Below, piece after piece: positions 48,200 to 57,639 of a stretch of 59,252 nucleotides of DNA (its first letter is position 1; each line of letters opens with the position of its first letter). This stretch comes from Perkinsus olseni (taxonomy: Eukaryota; Perkinsozoa; Perkinsida; Perkinsidae). The position numbers and the translations under genes are program-made. The notes beneath the pieces were generated by a model. The model was not told the origin of the DNA. It did no database searches and worked only from the letters and a program-made list of their open reading frames with translations. The DNA is taken from NCBI GenBank assembly GCA_013115135.1, contig JABANP010000320.1:1-59252 (forward strand), read 5' to 3'.

Positions 48200-49200
48200 A
48201 ATATGTCAGACTGAAATCAATAATGAGTGATCCGCGAGTTTCCCGCAGCTAAGGGGTAAGCCACCGCGGACCGCGGTTATCGCGATGAGGGCCGCCCTAG
48301 CAGGTAGACCTTTCCAAAAGCCAGGAACGTGGCGCTGTAGACGTCCCTCAAAGTCTCGAGTGCTACAGGAGCGGGAAAAAATCAGGCTTCAAGGTAACGG
48401 TTAGGGCGAGTCCACCAAGGCGGATGGGGCGAATGACTTTGGCAAGTCGCGGAGCCGGTCGAAGCCTTAGAGCAGGAAGACGTGATGACTAATTCATGTA
48501 TTGCTCGTTATTAAGGAACGTTCCAATCTGAGGCTATATTCAGTAAGATATTAGGTATTCCTATACGCTGCGTCTCGCAACTCGTACCAGTTGGAGCTAG
48601 CACCAAGAAAACCCGATATTCAAAAAAATATTTGAGGGGGCTGTAGCAGTGTAACAGTACAAGTGGCGAGAGCTACTGCCAAAACCATCTCTTCCTCGCT
48701 CTGGACCGTATTCGACCAGGCGACAGACCAACAACCGGCAGGCAGTTAGCTGTTTATGAGGTCGGGCCCCGACCGTCGGGGTACGCAGGTTGAGTAACTC
48801 AGCACAGGAGACCAGCACTGGGCTGAGTTTGTTTGTTTTCTCCAAACCGCTCTACTTTACTCTCAGGCCTTTAATCCGCCTCTCCAACAGATTCCTATCT
48901 TGGGCATTGGCTTGCGACGGGTTCGCCGCCCTTGAATCCTCTGCAACGAGGTCTATCCACCTCTTTATCCTTATCTGCTGCTTATCTGCTGCTTATCTGC
49001 TGCTTATTTGAGCTTCCAAGTGATATGCCGGATCCAAGTAGCCTGTTCACAAGTGATGCAGGAGGAGTTCTTGCGATATGGCCATATCAGCGCAAGCGAA
49101 GCATCCTGAGGACTATGTGACAATCGGGGCAGCCTGACCTACTCCAAATTTCGCGGTTGGTGGTATGCGACAATGGCGACATTTTCAACACTCTCCGTAT
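48200..49200. other. Non-coding GC-richer region with short repeats
   Basis: No convincing gene. There is a block with several small inverted words (for example CCGCGGACCGCGG near 48266), a copy of the word GGCAAGTCGCGGAGC at 48441-48455 that recurs as a hairpin arm at 49491, and three tandem copies of an 11-bp unit TTATCTGCTGC at 48971-49003. The minus-strand ORF at 48597-48845 is not recognised. Confidence 0.5.
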
Positions 49201-49220
49201 GCATCTGAAAATCCCGGTCT

Positions 49221-49476
49221 TTCGTGTACGATTAGAAAATGTATGAGTATTGGAGACATGAGTCGAAAATGTACGACTATTTGGTGTACGAAACGTGAAC
49301 ATCCCGGAAGGGGATGTTCACGACTCGTAAAATGCACCAAATACTCGTACACAGAATACTCATACACCGGGAGGTGGTACATGTAGAACTCGTACGCACA
49401 AAACTTGTACACATAATGTTCGTACACATAACACTCGTACACGTAATGCTTGTACACCATCATTTCGTACACCCTG
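49221..49476. repeat. Inverted array of GTGTACGA units with central palindrome
   Basis: Left of about 49306, imperfect units read in the GTGTACGA orientation; right of it, in the opposite TCGTACAC orientation, spaced about 15-18 bp. At the centre GTGAACATCCC (49295-49305) and GGGATGTTCAC (49311-49321) form a perfect 11-bp inverted repeat separated by five bases; homology of the arms extends about 40 nt each side with small indels. Confidence 0.85.
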
Positions 49477-49535
49477 CGGAAATTTCTTCAGGCAAGTCGT
49501 GGAGCCGCTCCGCGACTTGCCTGAAAAATTTTCGA
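49477..49535. repeat. Long hairpin, 19-bp arms around one base
   Basis: The arms 49487-49505 and 49507-49525 are complementary at 18 of 19 positions (the mismatch is G-T in RNA) around a single central base. Pairing extends outward through AT-rich flanks with one bulge. The arm core GGCAAGTCG is also found at 48441. Confidence 0.88.
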
Positions 49536-49716
49536 GCTCTGCCGCGCCTTGCTAGCAGCTTATCTCCTCCCTGACAGGTAGATCCACACCACATACACTA
49601 ATAAACTTCCACTCACCCACTGGCGCGAACAATTCGCTCTCTATGGATAATATTACCTCCTTCGCTCCCCCATTGCTCTCAGCGCGGCCCAAAAAATGCG
49701 TCCCAAGCAGCGTAGT

Positions 49717-49935
49717 GTACGAGTCGTGCTCGTGTACGAGTTGATGGTGCACGAGTTTTATGTGTATGAGTTTTACGTGTATAAGTTTTATGTGTACGAG
49801 TTTCATGTTTATGAGTTTCAAGTGTACCAAACGACGGTGTACGGATCCAAGGGGTGAACGAGCATTCAGTGTACGAGTCGTGTACGAAATGAAAGTGTAT
49901 GAGTTTTCGGTGTACGAGTCGTGATACACCCTTTC
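49717..49935. repeat. Array of GTGTACGAGTTTTAT-type units
   Basis: About a dozen imperfect units of roughly 15-18 bp (GTGTACGAG, GTGTATGAG, GTGTATAAG, GTTTATGAG), all in one orientation, opposite to the nearer half of the array at 49322-49476. It ends directly at the start of the frameshifted ORF region at 49.9 kb. Confidence 0.88.
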
Positions 49936-52017
49936 ATAGTACTGGGGAAGTGCAGATCTGTCCTATTGTCACTGCCAGATTAGGTGATGGTACGACGCCC
50001 AGCACACCGCTCACTGCCAGATTAGGTGGAAAAGGAGCTGGCCCTGTTGTACAAGGGAGCATTGTGAGGCAACAGGGACCTCGTAGCGAAGGTCTTCTCC
50101 GATTTGATGGAGACGTGTCGTCTACGGGAAGGTCAGTTAGGGAATCGTTGCATGTGTTGAGTGCTCAAGGTCCACTATGGGCGTTGCCAGAAGGATACCT
50201 GGCTAGGGCTGCAGGGCGTGAGTCATTGGTCCTTGTGCGACACTATAGGCTCCTGAGAGAGAGCCCTTGCTTGGACCACCCTATCGGAGGTAGCTACTTT
50301 TCTGACGGCTCTAGCATGGTTCCAAACCTGACGCTAGGGAGGGAACAGTTACATGTGTTGAGTGTTGCAGGTCCACTATGGGTGTTGCCAGAAGGATTCG
50401 CGGCCAATGTTATAGGGTGTGTGCCATTGGTCCTTGCGACACTATGGGCTCCTGAGAGAGGGCCTTCACTCGGATGACCCTATCGGAGGTAGCCACATTA
50501 TCAGTAACACCGGCACTGTTTCGGAACTAGCACGCCTGGAGGATGGCCAGGCGACCATTACCTATGGTTCTGGTTACGGTCCTACTTACCCTATGATTTT
50601 GGGGGGTTGCGACGGTCTATCGGATCGTGGGGCGTTGGTTGAAGGATCGCCAATCGAGCATCGTCTTCATCAACGAGATCCCTGTGATGTCTTACCCACT
50701 GGCGACTCTCGAACCCTCCTGATTTCGAGGATTAGGGGCTGCCGGGAGGTTACTACGGCGGGTGTATCTTCCTTGGGTAACCAAGAGGGCCTATTGGGAG
50801 AACACGCGGGCCACACTCGAGGCATGGTATCATTAGAGGCACCATATGACTTTCGAGTTGATATTGGTATCGTAGGGAACCTCGACAGGGTATTGACATT
50901 ACCCCCATCAAGTTCTGGAAGGGAACGTGTCCATATGGTGGGGACTGGAGAGGATCAATGGGAGATGTCTTCTATGGACAACAATCCTCTGTATGGTGGT
51001 GTTGGTGGTTCTGGTGGTGTCATGGGGAGAGTAGATGTTGGTAACGACGATGGTGCCGCTGTGAAGGGCACACCTTGTCCCATTGGTATGGCTGCGAGTA
51101 ATACTGCTATCACTACAGTAATTCCTACTACAAGCTCAGTATGCTTTTATATGTTATCGATTGGTAAGGCTGTCCGTGAGGGCGACCTGCCTCATACGTC
51201 GACCTCTGTGGGTCGGGGAGTGCAAGAGACTGCACCATTACCACTTGAAGAATTAAATGATGCAAGGTGCCAAGGAAGGATAAAGAAGTAAGTATGGAAA
51301 AGGGACGCAGAGGTACCGCATCCCTTCAAGACCCCCCAAGCTCCCCCCGGTCACTCATCAAGATCCGAGAGATAAGGATGAAGCCGAGAAGGAAAAGGAT
51401 TAAGTATCCTTGGATGGATCGGATAAGGATCAAAGTAAGCAGCGCGGGCAACGGGATGGGGGAAGGAGGGATGGATCAAAGGATTGGCCACCTAAGGATA
51501 GGAGTGGCCGGAGCGAAGTTAAAAGAGCAAACGAACGAGCGATCGAACCATAGGGAACCGAAGGAGGGAGCGACGAAGAGGCGAGAAGTTGAGTAGAGGA
51601 AGTAGCCGAGGGAGATATAAGGAGGACTCTAGAGACGATAATCAAGGGTACCCCGTGCCCAGTGATGGGTCGAGTGAATATAGACGTGGAAAGAGACGAG
51701 GTAGAGCTACACGTCGGTCTCGCAAGAAGGGTTCGCCATCGCCTAGCGACTCGAGTTCCTCGGGCTATAGACGTGATAGGGCACGAAGACGTTATGAGAG
51801 CAGGAGTGGAGATTCCTCCGCGAGTAATTCGATCCCACAAAGTGATATGAGGTATAAATCGACGAGAGGGTCGCATTATCGTCCGACGCGAAGGGTGCAT
51901 AGGAAGAGAAGGAATTGTGATGATAGGGCTTTTACGGCCGGCGTCTTCCCGCGAGGAAGTTGGGTGAAACCGCGCCCATCAGAGTGTAACTCTGAAGGCA
52001 GCAAGCTGGTTGCTTAG
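49899..52017 (+). pseudogene. Frameshifted ORF with duplication and Arg/Ser-rich tail
   Basis: Three open frames follow each other: 49899-50477, 50419-51291 and 51589-52017. The first holds a duplicated module (copies at about 50148-50300 and 50349-50497, period about 201 bp) with LHVLSAQGPLWALPEG in copy one and LHVLSVAGPLWVLPEG in copy two. Copy two lacks two bases at about 50434; after that point the match to copy one continues in the second frame (HYGLLREG against HYRLLRES). From 51300 to 52017 the coding-like sequence hops frames and is rich in Lys, Arg, Asp and Ser (RGRYKEDSRDDNQGYP, SRKKGSPSPSDSSSSGYRRD), like a nucleic-acid-binding tail. No family recognised. A gag-like retroelement protein is possible given position and the basic tail, but that is an inference. 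Confidence 0.5.
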
Positions 52018-52130
52018 GTAGCTCGGCTACCAGGTCCCTTTGGACCATGCACTACCAGCCTTCCCCGCAGGAGGAGAAAGAAAAAAAATTGGGGAGAGAG
52101 AGTCAAAGGGACGTATACCGTCAACTGATA

Positions 52131-52152
52131 CTTGAACCAAGATGGCTCTAGA
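52131..52152 (-). other. Possible relic spliced leader, antisense
   Basis: On the minus strand these 22 nt contain AGCCATCTTGGTTCAAG and differ from the spliced-leader form with C at position 12 at about four positions (3, 4, 5 and 17). The bases after it are TATCAG rather than the GT expected of an intact leader gene. It lies 0.8 kb from a closer match at 52924 on the other strand. Confidence 0.4.
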
Positions 52153-52923
52153 CGTGAGATACTGAGCTATGAAGACACTGCACTTGGAGCTAAACAGCTT
52201 CTCATTAGCCACGTTGGACTACTCGCACTTCCTCATAGCGTCAGCGCAACACAGGGAGACAGAGCAGTTGTGCCAGATTAGTGCTTCGCATTCCCACGAC
52301 GATTCGGTGCTACACTTAGACGCATTTTACATCTGTTAATAAATTAACTCCAGTATCTGTGGGGAGCGATACATGACGCCCCCTAGGCTGGATTACATTG
52401 AAGAGCAACAGTCATTACATAATAGAGAGAATCAAGGTGGAATCCCAGCCTTCCACAGCCTAATCTCGCACCGTTTAGTTAAGCAGCCTCTTGATGTCAT
52501 CTGAACATCAGCAACAATTCGAGAATGAAGCACCCACAGAGAGCGCTGCCTTTGCAGGCGAACCATCGGCCATGTTCACCCCAAGAGTAACCGTCGTACC
52601 CAAAAACGCGAATCGAAGGCTGGTTCTTCACGATGATCCCCAGGTCGTAGAACCAGGTCTCGACATGAGCATCACACATCAGGGAATCATCATGGGCATT
52701 ACTAGAATCACTATCATGAGCTGAGATTCTCAGCCTGAGAAGGCTGCACTGTCAGAATAACATTCTTCAGAAACATCATTGCCCGATTTTGCAGTTATGC
52801 TCGATCAGTTCGTTTGGTAGAGATTGTCTTCCTCTGTACATGCGTGCAGATGGTCTCCCGATGCTAGAGTGGGATGTTCTACTTATCATAAGTCTTGAGT
52901 ATTGAGTGTCGATAGCTCTTAAG

Positions 52924-52945
52924 TCTGTAGCCATCTTGGCTCAAG
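52924..52945 (+). other. Relic spliced-leader sequence upstream of retroelement ORF
   Basis: The 22 nt end in GTAGCCATCTTGGCTCAAG. Against the dinoflagellate spliced leader (from memory DCCGTAGCCATTTTGGCTCAAG in sense form, 22 nt) there are two differences, T for C at position 3 and C for T at position 12; the latter is, as I recall, a form known in Perkinsus. GT follows immediately, as in a leader RNA gene or a leader followed by another donor. The retroelement-like ORF begins 38 nt downstream at 52983. A relic leader in DNA arises when a trans-spliced mRNA is reverse-transcribed and inserted. Confidence 0.72.
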
Positions 52946-52982
52946 GTCTCAGTGTACATTTGGTTGACGCATCTCTCCAGCC

Positions 52983-55700
52983 ATGTCGGGTCGTGTTGAC
53001 TCTAGTAACCATCCGGAGGCATCGAACAGCAACATAGTGGCGACAGCGGCAGGATATGCTAGCCTCCAGAGTCTGAAGTCCGCCCGAACAACGGCGAGAG
53101 GGGCGAGAACGCGCTTGGCTTATCGTTTTGTGGCCCAGCGCCTAGTGATCAGAGATCGAGAAGCCGAGGGGGTCGGGGAAGACGACCCCGAGTTACAAGC
53201 CCTTCTGGAAGAAGAGGAGGCGTGCGAGGAGTAGTATGCTTACGCAAGTGCCAAGGTCACGCTCGCTGAGCTACCCTATTACGTGGCCTTAGTGAGAGCG
53301 CGCTGTCCAGAACAACCTGTCTCTCCTGAGCAGTCCGCAGGTGACGAAGATCGACGCAATCTCGGGTTCAGGCATTGGCAACACCCGGAATGAAGGATTC
53401 GTAACGCCTCTAGCGGGAAGTGGCTCTTCAAGCTTGTGCTCTCAAGGATAGAAGAGTCCGCATGCCATCGCTGCGAAAGTGTTCCTGCCAAAACTGAAGG
53501 ATAGATTTCGGTTTCGAGAACATAACGAAATGGTCGGCATTGTCTTCTATGAGGCGGGGCTTGGGACTTTAGATAGTCCGGGTAACTTCACTGCGACAGT
53601 ACCTCAGACGATGTTGGTAACCAAGTACCTACAGAGTCTTGAGAGTGTCTCCGAGGTGTATGAGCGGGCTATGGATGTCGCCGTCTGGACCAAATACCGC
53701 TGGAGAGATATGAGCGATATGATGCTCCGATTTGGGAGGATCATGTTCAGCTTCATAGTACGGCCCCTGCTCCGAGATTGCCTCTCTCTGTTGATCTGTG
53801 CGGAACCATCAGGTCCGCCTGTAAAGTTGCCAACGTCACCCATTATCTGCAACCAAAACCATCAGCGGATCGGGTTCATCAAGTCTCAGATAGCCAGGGA
53901 GTTTTTCGTCGTGGACCCACTATTGTTGAGTGGGCTCCCAAATTTCCCGAAGGGTCGGTAGAGTACTCCCGCACTGACAAGCCGGTCTTTCCAGAGGCCC
54001 TCCGCGAGACCTTCAGCAGTCTTGGCGCCAGAGAGATGCGCGCTCAGGTTCATGAGCGTGGACACCGGTCTGGTTTCGCTGTCCTCAACAACGGAGCGGA
54101 AGCTGCCAAGTTGATCCAGAACCTCGGAGAGCCTGCGAGCTCTGAGAGGGCGAACCAGGGTCTTCAGATCCGGACATTCGTTCCTGGAGGTACTCGCGGG
54201 AGACTTCTTATGAAGTCGAAAAACTAATTGCGGCTCCATCTCCGAGAGGGGTGGTGGGGCCTCTACTGCTTACAATCACGGTGGACTTGCTGCTCCATGT
54301 GACTACGTTTCTGTACCACTTCCCTCTTCTTTGCATGACGATCACACTCATACTTTCAATTCCAGTGCAAGCTGTAATACTTGCTTTGATTCGCCCAAGA
54401 ATTCTATTGATCCTTCTATGCATACGAGTATTCGAAACCGTCATCAAACCCCAAGACCAGGTAGACCCAGATAGGCCTTTACAGGGCGTATTCTCGAAAA
54501 CCAGTAGAAAATCCCTCTTAGTTGGTCCATTTTCCGAGTCCGAAATAGATTGTGTGAACTATGGCTAATCAGGGTCCTTACCGGATATTGTATTATAGGG
54601 ATCTCTCGATAACCACAGTGTTCAGCTCGTTGTTGATTCTGATGCCGGCTTCTCCTAGATCTCTAGAGTAGATGGGGAGCGCATGAAGCTTAATCCTCGC
54701 AAAGCAAGCTCAGTAGCCGTTAGAGTCGCCAATGGGGAGCAGGTGCAGGTCTCAGGGGTGTGGACAGTTATCTCTGAAAGACTCCAATGGGGAAGTCGTA
54801 ACTCCCCCTCAGGCGAGTCAGATTCGCATCCTACCAATCTGTAGCAGTGTAGGCAGCTCACATGTGCCATTTATCCTTTCGGGACGTGACCTTCAGCGGT
54901 CCTTCAAACTAGTTATCGATGGTGGAGAAAGAGTATCCTCATCCCGTGTCTGCATATTTGGTGATCAGATATCACGTAAAGAACCGTCAGCATGTTCCTA
55001 CGTGCATGATTATCTGCGATGCATCGAGCCGGCTCCATTACCTGATTTGAGGGTAGTGCAACGATCGGCGGACTCGCTTGTCAACTTACCATTTCCCGCG
55101 AGTGCTACCCGTCCTCTCAAAGAGTTGTGTGAGAGTCTATGCACTGTTGTATGCTTCCGCCCGGATGACCGAGGGTATGCTTCTGAGCTCCGACGCTTGC
55201 CAGAAGGCGAGGTACCCTTCCCTCCGGGACAGCGTTATGTGTGGTCTATTTGCTCTCCATCGTTTTGATGAGCTTTGAAGAAGCTCTGTCCCGGAGCACG
55301 GACCGTACACAAAGAGCCGAGAAAGGGATACGTCTGTCGCCGCCTTTGGAAGCCGACAGCAGACGTTCTCCCGAGGCTATGCTGAGGCCGAAGTATTTAT
55401 GGTGGGTGGTCCTGGTAGTGCTGCTGCTTCTAGAACGGCAAGTAAAGGGCGCCTCGTATGCGACCTCAGGGAGACCAATGAGATCCTTCCGCCATCGGGC
55501 ACGCGACTTGCCCTCCGGTGGTGGTCACCGCTGATCTGCGCAGCGCCTTTCACATGCTGCGGACGCGCAGTTTTTTTCATGCATTACCACACAATGCTTC
55601 TGCCGATACCAGGGAGACCCAATCATCTTCATCGTTATTGTTATCAGTGCAATTTGGTGTCAGGTGGGATAGCACACTTTGTTTATGATCTATTGCTACA
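52983..55700 (+). mobile_element. Decayed LTR-retrotransposon-like gag-PR-RT element
   Basis: The coding sequence is broken by many stops and shifts. A gag-like part spans 52983-54227 (ORFs at 52983-53234, 53479-53961 and 53778-54227), helical and charged, with no zinc knuckle recognised. A protease-like part at about 54615-54790 has VDSDAGFS where a retropepsin has DSG or DTG, then SSVAVRVANGEQVQVSG, typical of the flap and following strands. A reverse-transcriptase-like part at about 55440-55680 has LVCDLRETNEILPP and, in another frame, VVTADLRSAFHMLRTR, which resembles RT motif A. The order gag, PR, RT without an integrase between is compatible with Ty3/gypsy or Bel/Pao types. RNase H and integrase are not found; the element ends abruptly in AT-rich sequence near 55.7 kb. 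No LTR pair was identified. Confidence 0.6.
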
Positions 55701-55852
55701 TTTTGCAATCGAGGATGCATGCAAAATTGTACTCTTGTTTTCAGCATTATTATGTATTATCAGTATTATCTATCCCTGTGGATTTGTAATCTTCATCTTA
55801 AAATTTGCTATCCTAGTGCATCATTCCCTACACTCCCAGTTGGCGCCTCTAC

Positions 55853-55911
55853 ATGTTCACGTCTGGTACACTCAAGAGTTGTACACTCTAGGCTGGTACA
55901 CTCACATGTCA
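55853..55911 (+). repeat. Three tandem GTACACTC units
   Basis: GTACACTC occurs at about 55866, 55881 and 55897, 15-16 bp apart. Unit size and the GTACAC core resemble the arrays at 49.2-49.9 kb. The cluster lies exactly between the decayed RT element and the second gag ORF. Confidence 0.7.
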
Positions 55912-56040
55912 TATGATAAAACTTAGTAAATTGAAAGGTCGGCCACCTTCGATTCAGATACTTATCCGTGTGCGTCTGCGTGCTGGTGTGCGCATACACA
56001 AGGCGAAGAACTCCTTTCAAGACCTTGTGTTGTCTCGAAC

Positions 56041-56685
56041 ATGGTGGAGAACCTGGGGGCATCATATATCAAGTCCCTCGCTGAAGCATTTGGGTTAACT
56101 ATCGATATCGAACCTCATCTACTAGCTGAGATTCCAGATCAAGTTGTCCAAAATTTCAAAAAGGACACAGACCTGTTGACAACAATCACCCTAAGGACAC
56201 TAAGGGCATATGAGGTTATGATTGAGCATCTACTAAAGCATGTTAAGCAATATTACAAACGGTCTGATGGGCATGATCTGTTGGATAGTATGGCTGCGAA
56301 TCACCAACAACCACAAGAAACTGTATTCCCAGTACTACAACGACTCCAATTTATCGCTTTTCAAGCAAGTACTTGTGGATTGGTGTATACAAATACTCAG
56401 CTTCGATCCTATTTCATCAACGCTCTTCATGACAAGCTCAGAGCTGTTGCTAAAACTACTTATCCTCATCTCCAAGACCTTATTACCATGGCCCAGCATT
56501 TGGATATGTTCTTGAACGAGCAGGATAACCCATCAGTGAATGCTACACATCGTGTGTCGAGGGAAAATCCTAGAAAGTCCGCTTCAGGAGACAGCTGTGT
56601 GCTTGCGTGCAGGAGAGTGGGCGTCACCGCCGAGGCGTTCACTGACCAGTCGGTGTCGGACACTCTGTTGTCGGGTGCGATGTAG
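56041..56685 (+). CDS. Gag-like capsid ORF of a second retroelement
   Basis: The ORF starts MVENLGASYIKSLAEAFG and is helical throughout. Its C-terminal half, LQRLQFIAFQASTCGLVYTN, LRSYFINALHDKLRAVAKTT and LQDLITMAQHLDMFLNEQDN, matches the pattern of retrotransposon gag capsid domains (a YFxxxLxxxLR helix followed by LxxLxxxAxxLE). After about 56570 the sequence becomes Ser/Arg-rich without a CCHC knuckle and stops at 56685. It has no in-frame stops over 214 codons, so it is younger or better preserved than the element to its left. Other retroelement domains do not follow on the same strand; GC-rich repeat begins instead. It may be a truncated copy. Confidence 0.6.
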   Translation: MVENLGASYIKSLAEAFGLTIDIEPHLLAEIPDQVVQNFKKDTDLLTTITLRTLRAYEVMIEHLLKHVKQYYKRSDGHDLLDSMAANHQQPQETVFPVLQRLQFIAFQASTCGLVYTNTQLRSYFINALHDKLRAVAKTTYPHLQDLITMAQHLDMFLNEQDNPSVNATHRVSRENPRKSASGDSCVLACRRVGVTAEAFTDQSVSDTLLSGAM

Positions 56686-56802
56686 ATTTTCTGCGCCCTT
56701 TCACGTAGAAAGGGCGTTGTAAACAGTTTCTACAACGCGCCGAGCTGGGCCTGCGACCCCCTTTGCGGTTGAGTCTCGCCTTGCTCCACTGCCTCCGTCA
56801 AT

Positions 56803-57178
56803 CCTTGCGCCTTGCCCAGGGGTCGTGCCTTGCACACTTCCCCGCCCCCTTGTGCTTTGCCAGTGGCACGCTGTCACGTTCACGTGCCCCTCTGGCTCCC
56901 CCTCACTCGTGCGCGCTCCGTGCTCCTCTCCCCGGCGCCGGTACCCTGGGCCAGAATCCCTGGCGCCTCCGCCTGTACTCGAGGCTGGAACCGCTCCTTG
57001 CGCCTTGCCAAGGGGTCGTGCCTTGCACACAACCCCGTTCCCTCGTGCTTTGCCAGTGGCCCGCTGTCACGTTCACGCGTCACTCAGGCTTCCCTCCTCG
57101 TGCACGATCCGTGCTCTTCTCCTCGACGCTTGTTCCTTGGCGTCTCCGTCTGTACTCGACTCGAGGAACTCGAGGCTT
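56803..57178 (+). repeat. GC-rich 193-bp tandem duplication
   Basis: The unit beginning CCTTGCGCCTTGCC starts at 56803 and again at 56996. The copies share GGGGTCGTGCCTTGCACAC, TGTGCTTTGCCAGTGGC-like and GCTGTCACGTTCACG words and then diverge with indels toward 57178. Composition is markedly GC- and CpG-rich compared with the flanks. Overlapping open frames on both strands here are explained by composition. Confidence 0.8.
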
Positions 57179-57604
57179 GGACCGCCGTACCTCCTGCTAC
57201 GGGTCTCTGTGACTCGCCAGATCCGACCGTTCTCGGTGTTGTGCCAACACTCTCTGCACGTTGTGGAAACTTCGTTGGCGCTGCGTTATAGTCGGTTATC
57301 CCGCAACTTCCCAGCTGACCACCACCTGTAGCAATAGGACCGCAAGTTCTGTGCCTCACGGTCGCACGACTGCTGATGGAACACAGCCCAGAAGTGCCTT
57401 TTCCCCGGCTGTTCGATTCGCGACACGAGCTCTCTTCCCGATGTTAAGCGAGTTCGCGGACGGTAGACCGGAATTCTACAGTATTTATTCTTTACTCCAA
57501 ACCGGCAACAGCAACGACACTCAACTCAAACTACTACTACACCGACCGCCACTCGTACATCACAACCTAAAAGAGTTGCATTTCCGCCTCATACTTACAA
57601 AAAG
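57179..57604 (+). other. Unassigned sequence, no gene supported
   Basis: A plus-strand ORF (57261-57611) follows the GC-rich repeat without recognisable motifs. Composition returns to the local average. Nothing else seen. Confidence 0.35.
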
Positions 57605-57639
57605 ATCATAGGCAGAGGGATATGCTTCCGTTATTTATA

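Noticed and set aside
48597..48845. Minus-strand 82-codon ORF as a gene
   Set aside because: No motif, no supporting context and an ordinary length for chance in this GC range.
49221..49935. CRISPR array
   Set aside because: Units are degenerate, about 15-18 bp with no regular unique spacers, change orientation, and lie in a eukaryotic genome with no cas genes.
51430..51900. Minus-strand 156-codon ORF
   Set aside because: It is antisense to the Arg/Ser-rich plus-strand frames; its Ser/Pro/Thr composition is the expected shadow.
52100..52170. tRNA-like sequence on the minus strand (A-box-like TAGCTCAGT, B-box-like GGTTCAAG)
   Set aside because: The boxes are about 31 nt apart, too close for a tRNA, and no stems pair; the match to a spliced leader explains the region better.
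56701..57331. Four long overlapping ORFs on both strands
   Set aside because: High GC with few stop codons explains them; they follow the 193-bp tandem duplication and have no motifs.
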